Below are positions 8,709 through 20,378 of a stretch of 64,000 nucleotides of DNA, piece by piece. Source of the stretch: Brevundimonas abyssalis TAR-001. Its GTDB lineage: Bacteria > Pseudomonadota > Alphaproteobacteria > Caulobacterales > Caulobacteraceae. The notes beneath the pieces are model-generated. The model had not been told where the DNA came from, ran no database searches, and saw only the letters and a list, made by a program, of their open reading frames with translations. A program made the translations under genes and the position numbers. Location: the NCBI RefSeq assembly GCF_000466985.1, contig NZ_BATC01000011.1, forward strand, positions 1-64,000, written 5' to 3'. Each line of letters starts with the position of its first letter. Position 1 is the stretch's first letter.

Positions 8709-9755
8709 GTGGTCTTGAGGCCCGCGACCATCAAGGACGTCGCCGCCCGCGCCGGCGTATCCGTGGCCTCGGTTTCCCGCGTCCTGAACGCCCAGGGCGT
8801 CGTCGGCGAGGACGTCCGCGCCCGCGTCATGGAGGCGGTCGAGACCCTGTCCTATGTGCCCCATTCCGGCGCCCGCAGCCTGATCACCCGAAAAACCGAC
8901 ACGGTGGGCGTGATTCTGCCGGATCTGTTCGGCGAGTTCTTCTCGGAGTTGATCCGGGGCATGGATCTGGCGGCGCGCGAGAAGCGGCTGCACCTGATCG
9001 TGTCCAGCTCCCACGACGACGCCGAGGAGGCGTCCTTCGCCATCAAGTCCATGCGTGGCCGGGTGGACGGGCTGATCATCCTGTCGCCCCATCTGGACGC
9101 CGCGGCGCTCGCCGCCAGCATGCCGCGGTCCCTGCCCGTCCTGCTGATGAACGGCGGGGCCCGCGATGTGGACCGGCCCTCCATCACCGTAGACAACCAC
9201 GGCGGCGCAGAGGTCATGACCCGCCACCTGCTGGCTCAGGGCCGCCGCCGCGTGGCCCATGTGGCCGGGCCTGTCGGCAACCTGGAGGCCGAGGCGCGCC
9301 GGGCCGGCTACCTGGCCGCCATGGCCGAGGCGGGGATCGAGCCGGTGGTTCTGGACGGCGACTTCGATCAGGCGTCCGGCTTTCGCGCCGGCGCCGCGAT
9401 CGCGGCCATGGACATCCGTCCCGACGCCGTGTTCGCGGGCAACGACATGATGGCGCTCGGCGTGCTGCTGGCCCTGCAGGAAGCGGGTCTGCGCTGTCCC
9501 GAGGACGTGGCCGTCGGCGGGTTCGATGACGTGCCCATCGCGTCCCTGGTCCGGCCCGCCCTGACCACCATGAGAATCGACATCGCCGAGACCGGCCGCC
9601 GCGCCCTGGAACGCTTGGTGAGCCTGATCGACGCGGCAGGGGAAGCCCCCATCAACCACGAAATCGTGCGGCCAACGCTCGTCGCGCGCCAATCCAGCAA
9701 CAGCAGCAACAGCGGGAACAGCGGATCCAAATCCGCGCTCGCTCAGGGAGGATGA
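8709..9755 (+). CDS. LacI-family transcriptional regulator
   Basis: A 348-residue regulator with the N-terminal LacI helix-turn-helix (ATIKDVAARAGVSVASVSRVLN, about 6-27), followed by a hinge and a periplasmic-binding-protein-like sensor domain with DGLIILSP, VFAGNDMMALG and GGFDDVPIASLV motifs. GTG 8709 begins the frame; TTG 8715 is an alternative start. The C-terminus has a Ser/Asn/Gly-rich low-complexity tail. The stop overlaps an ATG of the downstream TonB receptor frame, so regulator and receptor are probably co-transcribed. It is predicted to control the glucan genes via the GTAAACG-type operators. Confidence 0.9.
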   Translation: MVLRPATIKDVAARAGVSVASVSRVLNAQGVVGEDVRARVMEAVETLSYVPHSGARSLITRKTDTVGVILPDLFGEFFSELIRGMDLAAREKRLHLIVSSSHDDAEEASFAIKSMRGRVDGLIILSPHLDAAALAASMPRSLPVLLMNGGARDVDRPSITVDNHGGAEVMTRHLLAQGRRRVAHVAGPVGNLEAEARRAGYLAAMAEAGIEPVVLDGDFDQASGFRAGAAIAAMDIRPDAVFAGNDMMALGVLLALQEAGLRCPEDVAVGGFDDVPIASLVRPALTTMRIDIAETGRRALERLVSLIDAAGEAPINHEIVRPTLVARQSSNSSNSGNSGSKSALAQGG

Positions 9756-9760
9756 AGACC

Positions 9761-12742
9761 ATGATCCGGAACACCAGACGTCACCGCAGCCTGATGGGCG
9801 CATCGGCCGCCGCCATCGCCACCTCCTTGCTCCTCGCGGGCGGCGCAATGGCGCAGACGGCCACTTCGACCATTCGCGGCAACGTCAGCGACCAGGGGCA
9901 GGCCGAGGCCGGCGCCCAGATCGTCGCGCGTGACAGCGCCTCGGGCTACGTCTCGCGCGCCACGGCCAACGCCTCGGGCAATTATGTGCTGTCCGGCCTG
10001 CGCCCCGGTTCCTATGAGGTGACCGTCACCACCGCCGATGGACAGAGCACGACGGAGACGGTGAGCATCGGTGTCGGCCAGACCGGCACCCTGGACGTGG
10101 ACGTTGCCAGCGCCGCCCCCGGCGTCACCGATGTGGCCGAAGTCGTCATCGTGGCCCGCCAGTTGGCTGACACTCGCACTTCCGAAGTCGCGACCAACGT
10201 CAGCCGCACCCAGATCGACACCCTGCCGCAGATCAGCCGCAACTTCCTGAATTTTGCGGCCCTGGCGCCGGGCGTGCGCGTGACCGAGGGCGAGACCGAA
10301 CGGACCATCACCGCCGGGGGGCAGCCCGCTTCGGCCATCAACGTCTTCATCGACGGCCAGAACCAGAAATCCACCATCGTCGACGGCGGCGTGGCCGGTC
10401 AGGACGACAGCCGCGGCAACCCCTTCCCGCAAGGCGCCGTGCAGGAGTTCCGGGTCGTCTCCCAGAACTTCAAGGCCGAATACGAACAGGCCGGTTCGGC
10501 CATCATCACGGCCGTGACCCGCTCGGGCTCCAACGCGTTCGAGGGCGAGGTCTTCGCCACCTATCAGAACGAGGAGTGGATCCAGCAGGACTACTTCTCG
10601 GAGCTGCGGGGCGCGGACCAGCCCGAGCTGACCCGTGAACAGTACGGCTTCGTCCTGTCAGGCCCCATCATCGAGGACACGCTGCACTTCCTGGCGTCCT
10701 ACGAGCGCAAGGACGAAACCCGTTCGGCCCAGACGTTCCTGACCCGGCCTGAATACGAGCCGCTGTTCACCGATCAGCTGGGCAATTTCGCCACGCCGTT
10801 CGAGCAGGACCTGTTCTTCGGAAAGCTGAGCTGGCAGGTCAACGACCGCAACCGCATCGAGCTCACCGGCACCTGGCGCGAGGAATCCGACATCCGGGAT
10901 GTCGGCGGTCAGAACGGTCCTGAACGCGCCACGCAGATCAACGGCGAGACACGCTCGATCGTGCTGCGACACCAGTATCAGGGAGACAATTTCCTGAACG
11001 AGATGGCGCTCGACTATTTCAACTACACGTACAATCCCACTGCGCTGAACTTCGACACCTACGGGGCTGAATACGCGGTCTTCCGGGACAACGACGTGAA
11101 CACGCCGGGCTTCCAGTTCAACGTGTTCAACCGGGAAGCGACCGTCTTCACCCTCGGGGGACGCAGCGACAATCAGAACATCGAGCAGGAAAGCATCACG
11201 TTCCGCAACGACCTGACCTTCACCAATATCGAATGGAACGGCGAGCACACCATCAAGCTGGGCTTCAAGTACTCTGACCAGAGCTACTTCGTGAACAAGG
11301 AGTTCGGGCGCAATCCGCAGTTCTGGTTTGATGTCGACGGCCGGCCTGAAATCAACGGATCGACCGAAATCCCGGTTCGCGTCTCGCTGGGCACAGCGGT
11401 GGCGCCGGCCGACATCTCGAACGCGGTCATCGGCCTGTATATCCAGGACGACTGGCGCATCACAGATCGGCTGGAGCTGAATCTGGGCCTGCGCTGGGAC
11501 TACGAGGACAACGCGGTCAACAACGACTACACCACGCCCCAGAATATCCGCGGCATGCTGGCGGCCATGGAGGCCCTGCCGGGCTACAGCTTCCCGGAGT
11601 ATTTCAATCCCGACGACTATGTCACCGACGGCGACCGCGACGCTTTCACCGACGCCTTCCAGCCGCGGATCGGCTTCTCCTACGACGTGTTCGGGGACCA
11701 GAGCACGGTGATCTTCGGCGGCGCCGGCCGCTACTACGACCGCATCGGCTTCAACTTCCCGTTCGACGAGCGGTTCAAGCCGACCCAGTTCATTCGCGAG
11801 GTGTTCTTCTCGGCGGATGGGTCCCGGCCCGGCACCGTCGCCTGGGATCCGGCCTATCTGACGCCGGAGGGCCTGGACCCGCTGCTTGCGGCCACGCCGG
11901 GCGCCGGCGAGGTGTTCCTGATCCGCAACGACGCTCCGCCGCCGCGCACCGACCAGTTCAACCTGGGTGTGCGTCAGCAGTGGAACGACTGGCAGCTGTC
12001 GGCCACCCTGGCCTATGCCTTCACCGACAACGAGTTCAGCTGGTACATCGGCAACCCGGCCACGGACGGCAACCGCTTCGGCGGACCGACGCCCGCCTCG
12101 GTCGGCTTCACAGAATTCCGCAACCTGATCTTCATCTCCAACCACGACCGCGAACGGGAATACGCCGCCCTGCACCTGCAGGCCGACAAGCCCTACAACC
12201 GCGCCGACGGCTGGGGCTTCCAGATCAACTACACCCTGTCCGAAGCCACCCAGAACGGCAGCCGCGATCAGGGCCTGGGCAATTTCGATTTCGACTACAA
12301 CTGGATCGATACGACCCCGACCTTCTACTCGCCCACCGACGAACGGCACCGCATCACCGCCAGCGGTCTGGTGGACCTGCCCTGGAACTTCCAGCTGTCG
12401 GGCTTCCTGACCCTGGGATCGGGCCGGCCCTACACCATCTTCAACTGCCCCGACGCCCCGGCTGGCGGGCCCAACATCTGCTGGAACGAGGGCCGTCCGG
12501 AGAAGTTCAGCTTCATCATTCCGGACGCCTGGGCCTACCGTCAGCTGGACCTGCGCCTGACCAAGAACTTCGACCTGTTCGACGGTCATCAGGCCCAGAT
12601 CTACGTGGACGCCATCAATGTGTTCGGCTTCCGCAACTACTCGGGCTTCAACCAGGACTTCAACTCAGCGGAGTACGGCCGCCCGAACAATGTGTCGCTG
12701 CCGACGCGCAGCTTCCAGGTGGGCATGCGCTACCGCTGGTGA
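9761..12742 (+). CDS. TonB-dependent receptor (OAR-like, carboxypeptidase-regulatory plug)
   Basis: An outer-membrane receptor of about 993 residues. After a signal peptide ending near GGAMAQ, an Ig-like carboxypeptidase-regulatory domain follows (TSTIRGNVSDQGQAEAGA to VTTADGQSTTETVSI), then the plug and a C-terminal beta-barrel ending in RSFQVGMRYRW with the terminal aromatic residue. Such OAR-like receptors import oligosaccharides. GGGAGG touches the first ATG at 9752, whereas ATG 9761 has nine bases of spacing and is preferred. The gene follows LacI without a promoter gap and ends at a strong terminator, so LacI and receptor form a transcription unit. Confidence 0.9.
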   Translation: MIRNTRRHRSLMGASAAAIATSLLLAGGAMAQTATSTIRGNVSDQGQAEAGAQIVARDSASGYVSRATANASGNYVLSGLRPGSYEVTVTTADGQSTTETVSIGVGQTGTLDVDVASAAPGVTDVAEVVIVARQLADTRTSEVATNVSRTQIDTLPQISRNFLNFAALAPGVRVTEGETERTITAGGQPASAINVFIDGQNQKSTIVDGGVAGQDDSRGNPFPQGAVQEFRVVSQNFKAEYEQAGSAIITAVTRSGSNAFEGEVFATYQNEEWIQQDYFSELRGADQPELTREQYGFVLSGPIIEDTLHFLASYERKDETRSAQTFLTRPEYEPLFTDQLGNFATPFEQDLFFGKLSWQVNDRNRIELTGTWREESDIRDVGGQNGPERATQINGETRSIVLRHQYQGDNFLNEMALDYFNYTYNPTALNFDTYGAEYAVFRDNDVNTPGFQFNVFNREATVFTLGGRSDNQNIEQESITFRNDLTFTNIEWNGEHTIKLGFKYSDQSYFVNKEFGRNPQFWFDVDGRPEINGSTEIPVRVSLGTAVAPADISNAVIGLYIQDDWRITDRLELNLGLRWDYEDNAVNNDYTTPQNIRGMLAAMEALPGYSFPEYFNPDDYVTDGDRDAFTDAFQPRIGFSYDVFGDQSTVIFGGAGRYYDRIGFNFPFDERFKPTQFIREVFFSADGSRPGTVAWDPAYLTPEGLDPLLAATPGAGEVFLIRNDAPPPRTDQFNLGVRQQWNDWQLSATLAYAFTDNEFSWYIGNPATDGNRFGGPTPASVGFTEFRNLIFISNHDREREYAALHLQADKPYNRADGWGFQINYTLSEATQNGSRDQGLGNFDFDYNWIDTTPTFYSPTDERHRITASGLVDLPWNFQLSGFLTLGSGRPYTIFNCPDAPAGGPNICWNEGRPEKFSFIIPDAWAYRQLDLRLTKNFDLFDGHQAQIYVDAINVFGFRNYSGFNQDFNSAEYGRPNNVSLPTRSFQVGMRYRW

Positions 12743-12761
12743 CGGTTTTCTCCTGAGCCTT

Positions 12762-12799
12762 GGCCGCTCCCACCTCTCCCCGGGAGCGGCCGCTTTTTT
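12762..12799 (+). terminator. Rho-independent terminator
   Basis: A perfect ten-base stem, GGCCGCTCCC at 12762-12771 and GGGAGCGGCC at 12782-12791, with a ten-base loop, is followed by GC and six T residues at 12794-12799. It lies just after the TonB receptor and separates the LacI-receptor unit from the GH144/ABC operon. Confidence 0.93.
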
Positions 12800-12828
12800 G
12801 CTATAGTATCGCGTAAGGAGGCTCCGCC

Positions 12829-14239
<1,411 letters not shown>

Positions 14240-14243
<4 letters not shown>

Positions 14244-15520
14244 CCGGGTCCGGCCTTCATCGACGCGCGGCGCTCGGCCTGATGGCCGGGGGTCTGGCCG
14301 CGTCGGCGGGGGCCTGCGCGGGGCCGAACGACGGAGTCACGCGCCTGACCCTGTGGGCCATGGGCAACGAGGGGGCGGCGACCCCCGCCCTGCTGGAGGA
14401 GTTCCACCGCCTGAACCCGGACGTGCGCGTCTCGGTTCAGGCCCTGCCCTGGACCGCCGCCCACGAGAAGCTGCTGACCGCCTATGCCGGCGACTCGCTG
14501 CCGGACGTCAGCCAGGTGGGCAACACCTGGATCGCCGAGATGACCGCCATCGGCGCGGCCACGCCGGTGCCCGCTGACGCCGACGACATCGTGGCGGGCG
14601 GGTTCGAAAGCGTCATGGAGACCAACCGCGTCGGCGGCCGGATGATGGGCGCGCCCTGGTACGTGGACACCCGGCTGGTGTTCTATCGCACAGACCTTCT
14701 GGCGCGCGCGGGCTATGACGCCGTGCCCCAGGACTGGGCGGGCTGGAAGCGCGCCATGCACGCGGTGAAGCGAACGGCCGGTGACGGAAATTACGCCATC
14801 CTCATGCCGGTCAACGAGTTCGAGCAACTGCTGACCTTCGGCCTTCAGACCGGTGAACCGTTGCTGCGTGACAACGACAGCCGGGGCAATTTCTCGAGCC
14901 CGGCCTTCGTCTCCGCCCTGGCCTTCTACAAGAGCCTGTTCGACGAGGGCCTGGCGCCCACCATGTCGGCCACGCAGATCTCCAACGTCTGGGACGAGTT
15001 CAGCCGGGGCTTCTTCAGCTTCTATTTCTCCGGCCCATGGAGCGTGGGTGACTTCCGCCGCCGTTTGTCCGACGCCATGCAGGCGAACTGGGCCACCGTC
15101 GGCGTGCCGGGCCCCGACGGACCGGGCGCCTCGGCGCCGGGCGGCTCCAGCCTGATCGTGTTCGACAGCTCGCCGCGCAAGGACGCCGCCTGGCGGCTGG
15201 TGCGGTATCTGTCGCAGGTGGACACCCAGGCGCGTTTCAACGCCCTGACCGGCAACCTGCCCGCCAAGGTCGAGGCCTGGGCGGCCGCCGGCATCCGCAG
15301 CGACGACAAGCTGGCGCCCTTCGAGGGCCAGCTTGAGCGCGCCGTGCCGGTGCCCAAGGCGCCCGAGTGGGAACGGGTGGTCACCGAGATGCAGGTGGTG
15401 GCCGAACGCATGGTGCGCGGCGAATACACGCCTGAAACGGCCGGCGCTGAGATCGACCGCCGCGCCGACCGGCTGCTGGAGAAGCGTCGCTGGATGCTGG
15501 ATCAGGGGCGCGCGGCATGA
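14240..15520 (+). CDS. ABC transporter sugar-binding lipoprotein (family 1)
   Basis: A 426-residue extracellular solute-binding protein of the UgpB/MalE type. A Tat-like HRRAALGL and a lipobox ending in SAGAC begin the protein, and typical LTLWAMGNEG, LPDVSQVGNTWI and GAPWYVDTRLVFYR segments follow. It should deliver an oligosaccharide to the two permeases encoded directly downstream. ATG 14240 overlaps the GH144 stop and its own stop overlaps the next ATG, so enzyme and importer are translationally coupled. Context suggests glucan oligosaccharides as ligand. Confidence 0.9.
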
Positions 15521-16407
15521 GCGCGGCGCGGACCGAACGGGCGGCCTGGGGCTTCGTGTCGCCGGCGCTGGCGGCGGTGGGCCTGTTTCTTGTGATTCCG
15601 GTGTTCGGCGCCCTGCTGCTGAGCCTGACCGATTTCGACATCTACGCCCTGGCCGACATCCGCAACATGCGCTTCGTGGGGCTGGACAACTACGTCAACT
15701 TGCTGGGCAATCCGCTCTTCTGGACGGCCATGCGCAATACCGCCTGGTTCGCCGTTCTGGGCGTGCCGGCGACCATCGTGGCCTCGCTGCTGGCGGCGGT
15801 GCTGCTGAATTCGAAGATGGTGAAGTGGCGGCCCATCTGGCGGGTGGCGTTCTTCGCCCCCTATGTGACCACCCTCGTGGCCACGGCGGTGGTGTGGCGC
15901 TACCTGCTGCACACCCGCTACGGCGTCATCAACTGGGTGCTGGACGGGTTCGGCATCCCGCCGGTGGACTGGCTGGGCCAGCCGGAGACGGCCATTCCCG
16001 CCATCCTGATCTTCGCGGTGTGGAAGCTGTTCGGCTATTCCATGCTGATCTTCCTGGCCGTGCTGCAGACCGTGCCCGAGGAGCTCTACGAGGCCGCCCG
16101 CATCGACGGCGCCGGTCCGGTCAAACAGTTCCGCCATGTGACCCTGCCGGCCATCGCGCCGACCGTCCTGCTGGTCAGCATCATCTCGGTGGCCACCTTC
16201 TTCCAGCTGTTCGCCGAGCCCTATGTGATGACCCAGGGCGGCCCGGCCCAGAGCACGGTGACGGTGCTCTACTTCATGTACGAAGAGGGCTTCAAATGGT
16301 GGAACCTGGGTTCCGCCAGCGCCGTGGCCTTCATCCTGTTCCTGTGCATCTTCGCCATCACCCTGGTGCAGCTGTGGGTCTCGCGCCGTCTGGGGAGCGA
16401 GACATGA
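15517..16407 (+). CDS. ABC sugar permease, MalF/UgpA type
   Basis: A 296-residue inner-membrane permease with about six hydrophobic segments. The EAA loop required for contact with the ATPase is seen as EELYEAARIDGAGPVKQFRHVTLP. The start ATG overlaps the stop of the binding protein and its stop overlaps the start of the second permease. It is one half of the membrane channel for the sugar recognised by the upstream lipoprotein. Confidence 0.92.
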   Translation: MSAARTERAAWGFVSPALAAVGLFLVIPVFGALLLSLTDFDIYALADIRNMRFVGLDNYVNLLGNPLFWTAMRNTAWFAVLGVPATIVASLLAAVLLNSKMVKWRPIWRVAFFAPYVTTLVATAVVWRYLLHTRYGVINWVLDGFGIPPVDWLGQPETAIPAILIFAVWKLFGYSMLIFLAVLQTVPEELYEAARIDGAGPVKQFRHVTLPAIAPTVLLVSIISVATFFQLFAEPYVMTQGGPAQSTVTVLYFMYEEGFKWWNLGSASAVAFILFLCIFAITLVQLWVSRRLGSET

Positions 16408-17224
16408 AGCACGCCCTGCCCAAGGTTCTGCTCAACATCGCGGTGGCCCTGATCGGCCTGATCGTGCTGTTCCCGCTGGCGTGGATGGTCTCGGTGTCGT
16501 TCATGAGCGCGGGCGAGGCGGCCACCTTCCCGCCGCCGCTGCTGCCGGCCCAGCCGACGCTGGAGCACTACCGCGACCTGTTCGCCAATCAGGGCATGGG
16601 GCGCTATCTGTGGAACAGCGTCGCCCTGGCCGGGCTGGCGACGGGGCTGTGCCTGCTGGTCACGGTGCCGGCGGGCTACGCCTTCGCCAAGCTGAGCTTC
16701 ACCGGGCGCGACCGGCTGTTCCAGATGCTGGTGGGCGCCTGGTGATCCCGGCCCAGATCGGCACCCTGCCCCTGTTCCTGATGCTCAAGCAGGTGGGGCT
16801 GGTGAACACCTACGCCGGGGCGCTGGTCCCGTGGCTGACGTCGATCTTCGGCCTGTTCCTGGTGCGCCAGTACGCCCTGTCGATTCCGGACGAGATGCTG
16901 GAGGCCGCGCGGGTGGACGGCGCCTCGGAGCGCCAGATTTTCACCCGCGTGGTGCTGCCGACGCTGCAGCCGATTCTGGTGACCCTGGCCCTGTTCGTGT
17001 TCGTGGGGTCGTGGAACGACTTCCTGTGGCCCCTGATCATCCTGACGGACCAGTCGAACTACACCCTGCCCGTGGCGCTGGCGACGCTGTCGCGGGAGCA
17101 CGTGCAGGACATCGAGATGATGATGGCCGGATCGGTCATCACCGTCCTGCCCGTCCTGATCCTCTTCCTCGCCCTGCAACGCTACTACATCCGCGGCATG
17201 CTCGCGGGGAGCGTGAAGGGCTGA
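16404..17224 (+). CDS. ABC sugar permease, MalG/UgpE type (frame break near 16738)
   Basis: The reconstructed 273-residue protein has membrane segments and an EAA loop (EMLEAARVDGASERQIFTRVVLP), as in MalG-type permeases. The first frame stops inside the conserved segment at GGCGCCTGGTGA. Adding one C to the CC run at 16738-16739 gives GALVIPAQIGTLPLFLML, the expected family sequence, and continues in frame to 17224. The break is therefore judged a sequencing error. It forms the channel with the MalF-type permease. Confidence 0.85.
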
Positions 17225-17243
17225 CCCTGTGAGTGCGTAAGCC

Positions 17244-20200
17244 ATGCTGACCCGTCTTCTGATCGCCCTGTTCGTCCTGATCCTGCCCGGCGCCGCCATG
17301 GCGCAGGAGACCGTGCTGGACGATTTCGAGGACATCTCGGCCTGGAGCGCGGACGCCTCAACCGACATCAGCGCCCGGGTCAGCCAGGTGGACGGCTACG
17401 ACGGGCACGCCCTGCGGCTGGACTATGATTTCAACGATGTGTCCGGCTACGCCTTCGCGGCGCGCCCGCTCGTCATCGCCCCCCCCGCCAACTACGAGAT
17501 CAGCTTCCGGGTGCGCGGCGCGGGGCCCGCCAACACCTTCGAGGTCAAGTTCACGGACGCCTCGGTGGACAATGTCCACTGGCGTCAGGTCACCCGTTGG
17601 GAAGCGCCCGACGACTGGACCCTGGTCACCATCCGCCGCCGGCACATCGTCAAGGCGTGGGGCCCGAACCCCGACCCCGTCTATCGCGGATCGGAGCGCA
17701 TCGAGTTCGTCATCGCCGCGGGCGAAGGCGGCGTGGGCTTCATCGAGGTGGATCAGCTGACCCTGCTTGAACTGCCGCCCGAGCCGTCGTCGCCGCCCCG
17801 GCCCATCGCCGCCGCCACCTCCGAAGCCGGCGTGTTCGCCGCCGGACAGGCGGTGGACGGCGACCCCGAGACCCCGTGGCGCAGCGCGGCGGTCGGGGCC
17901 CAGGGCCTGACGCTTGATCTGGGCTATGAGCGCGAGTTCGGGGGCGTGACCCTGCGGTGGGCCGAAGACGAACAGGCGACCCGTTACACCGTCTCGACCT
18001 CGTCGGACGGGCGGCGCTGGACCCGGCTGCGCGAGGTGACCGGGGGCAACGGCGGGGCCGACCCGATCCTGCTGACCGAGACCGCCGCACGCTGGCTGCG
18101 GCTGGACCTGATGGACGGGCCGGGCGAGGCCTACGCCCTGAACGAGATCGAGATCGAACCCCTGAGCTTCGGCGAGGACGCCACCAGCTTCGTCACGGCG
18201 GTGGCCGAGGAGGCGCGGCGGGGCCTGTATCCGCGCGGTTTCCACGGCGAGCAGCCCTACTGGACGCTGGTGGGTGTGGACGGCGGCGGCGACAGCGGTC
18301 TGATGGGCGAGGACGGCGCTATCGAGTTGGGCCGCGGCGGGCCCTCGGTGGAGCCCTTCGTGGTGGAGAACGGTCGGCTGATCACCTGGGCGGACGTGGG
18401 CGTGGCCCAGAGCCTGATGGACGATTATCTGCCCATCCCGTCCGTGCGCTGGACCGCCGAGGACTGGACGCTGGACGTCACCGCCATGGCCGAGGGCGCG
18501 CCGGAGCAGGCCGCACTGTACGGCCGCTATGTGCTGACCAACATCTCCAACCGGACGCTGGACCTGACCCTGGCGCTGGCGGCTCGACCTCTGCAGGTGA
18601 ACGGCCCGGTGCAGTTCCTGTCCACGCCGGGCGGGGTCAGCCCCGTGACGCGCATCGACTGGGACGGCCGGCGCCTGCGCCTCGGCGAGGCCTTCGCCGT
18701 GACGCCCCTGTCGGCGCCGGACGCGGTGACGGCCGCCACCTTCGACGCGGGCGCCGATCCGCAGAGCCTGATCGCCTCGGGTCGCGAGGCGTCCCATTCG
18801 GTTCAGGACGATACCGGCCTCGCGGCCGCCGCCATGACCTGGCGCGTGACGCTGGCGCCGGGCGAAAGCCGCGTGGTCGGCTGGGCCGCGCCGCTGGAGG
18901 GCGCCCTGCCCGCCCTGACCGGCGCGCCGGAGGCGGTGCTGGACGGCGTGGAGCAGCGTACCGCCGCCGTCTGGCGCGAGAAGCTGGACCGCTTCGACAT
19001 CACCGTGCCCGACGAGGGACAGCGCATCGTCGACACCATGCGCTCCTCGCTGGCCCATATCCTGATGTCGCGCGACGGGCCCAACCTGAAGCCGGGCACC
19101 CGCTCCTACAATCGCTCGTGGATCCGGGACGGCGCCATGATCGCCGAAGGGCTGAACCGGCTGGGCTGGGTCGATGTGTCGGCGGACTATCTGCGCTGGT
19201 TCACGCCCTACATCTTCAGCGACGGCAAGGTGCCGTGCTGCGTCGACGCGCGCGGCGCCGACCCGGTGCCGGAGAACGACAGCCACGGCGAGTTCATCTT
19301 CCTGGCCGCCGAGACCTATCGCTACAACGGCGACCTCGACCTGCTGCGGTCGGTGTGGCCGCAGGTGCGCGGCGCCATCGGCTATATGGACCAGTTGCGC
19401 GCCTCGGAGCGGACGGCGGAGAACCGGACGCCGGAGCGGCGCCATCTGTACGGCCTGCTGCCGCCGACCATCAGCCACGAGGGCTATTCGGACCAGCCGG
19501 CCTATTCCTACTGGGACGATTTCTGGGGTCTGCTGGGCTACAAGGACGCGGTGTTCATCGCCGAGGCGCTCGGCGAGACCGAAGCGGCGGCCCGCATCGC
19601 CGCGGCGCGCGATGAGTTCGCGGGGGACCTGCACGCCTCCATCCGCGCCACGGCCGATCACCATGGCATCGACTTCATCGCCGGGGCGGCGGACCGGGGG
19701 GACTTCGATCCCACCTCCACCACCATTGGGCTGTCGCCGGGCGGGGAGCAGGCGCGGCTGGACCCTGCCCTGCTGGCCAACACCTTCGAGCGCTACTGGA
19801 CGGAATTCGAGCAGCGGATCGAGAACCGCCGCGACTGGGACGACTACACCCCCTACGAGTTGCGCAACGTCGGGGCCTTCGTGCGGCTGGGGCAGCGGGA
19901 GCGGGCGCTGGCGGCGCTGGACTTCTTCTTCGGCGACGTGCGGCCCCGGGCCTGGAACGGCTGGGCCGAGGTGGTGGTGCGCGACAAGCGCGAGCCGCGC
20001 TTCATCGGCGACATGCCCCACGCCTGGATCAGCTCGGACTACATCCGCTCGGCGCTGGACCTGTTCGTGCACGACCGGGGCGAGGCCCTGGTGCTGGCGG
20101 CAGGCGTGCCCGGCCGCTGGCTGGACGACCCGGCGGGCGTGGGGGTCAGAGATGTGCGCACGCCCTGGGGCGCCATGACCTGGGCCCTGACGCCGTCGCA

Positions 20201-20378
20201 GGGCGGCTGGACCCTGACGCTGGACGGCGACGCGGCGCCGCCTGCGGGCTTCGTTCTGTCCTGGCCATCGGATGCGCCCGCGCCGGGCCGCACGGTCATC
20301 GATAGCGAACCGGTCACATGGGACGGGCTGAACCTGACCATCCCCGCCAACGCCCGGCGGGTTGAGATCTTACGCTAG
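17244..20378 (+). CDS. Large secreted hydrolase candidate: CBM + F5/8 + six-hairpin domain
   Basis: A 1044-residue secreted protein. After a signal peptide ending at AMAQ, residues about 25-175 resemble a carbohydrate-binding domain (DDFEDISAWS, YEISFRVRG, IEFVIAAGEGGVGFIEVDQ). Residues 185-290 form an F5/8 type C (discoidin) domain. From about 600 onward an alpha/alpha-barrel-like region contains RSYNRSWIRDGAM (about 620-632), SHGEFIFLAAETYRYNGD and WNGWAEVVVRDK. It may be a glycoside hydrolase or phosphorylase-like enzyme on the same glucan, but no family could be assigned. It ends by overlapping the convergent ABC ATPase by nine bases. Confidence 0.7.
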   Translation: MLTRLLIALFVLILPGAAMAQETVLDDFEDISAWSADASTDISARVSQVDGYDGHALRLDYDFNDVSGYAFAARPLVIAPPANYEISFRVRGAGPANTFEVKFTDASVDNVHWRQVTRWEAPDDWTLVTIRRRHIVKAWGPNPDPVYRGSERIEFVIAAGEGGVGFIEVDQLTLLELPPEPSSPPRPIAAATSEAGVFAAGQAVDGDPETPWRSAAVGAQGLTLDLGYEREFGGVTLRWAEDEQATRYTVSTSSDGRRWTRLREVTGGNGGADPILLTETAARWLRLDLMDGPGEAYALNEIEIEPLSFGEDATSFVTAVAEEARRGLYPRGFHGEQPYWTLVGVDGGGDSGLMGEDGAIELGRGGPSVEPFVVENGRLITWADVGVAQSLMDDYLPIPSVRWTAEDWTLDVTAMAEGAPEQAALYGRYVLTNISNRTLDLTLALAARPLQVNGPVQFLSTPGGVSPVTRIDWDGRRLRLGEAFAVTPLSAPDAVTAATFDAGADPQSLIASGREASHSVQDDTGLAAAAMTWRVTLAPGESRVVGWAAPLEGALPALTGAPEAVLDGVEQRTAAVWREKLDRFDITVPDEGQRIVDTMRSSLAHILMSRDGPNLKPGTRSYNRSWIRDGAMIAEGLNRLGWVDVSADYLRWFTPYIFSDGKVPCCVDARGADPVPENDSHGEFIFLAAETYRYNGDLDLLRSVWPQVRGAIGYMDQLRASERTAENRTPERRHLYGLLPPTISHEGYSDQPAYSYWDDFWGLLGYKDAVFIAEALGETEAAARIAAARDEFAGDLHASIRATADHHGIDFIAGAADRGDFDPTSTTIGLSPGGEQARLDPALLANTFERYWTEFEQRIENRRDWDDYTPYELRNVGAFVRLGQRERALAALDFFFGDVRPRAWNGWAEVVVRDKREPRFIGDMPHAWISSDYIRSALDLFVHDRGEALVLAAGVPGRWLDDPAGVGVRDVRTPWGAMTWALTPSQGGWTLTLDGDAAPPAGFVLSWPSDAPAPGRTVIDSEPVTWDGLNLTIPANARRVEILR

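Noticed and set aside
17358-20072. A 904-codon open frame on the minus strand
   Set aside because: It is antisense to the 1044-residue secreted protein, is rich in Arg, His and Gly, has no family motifs and arises from the high GC content. Similar antisense frames at 838-2247 and 10658-12589 were rejected for the same reason.
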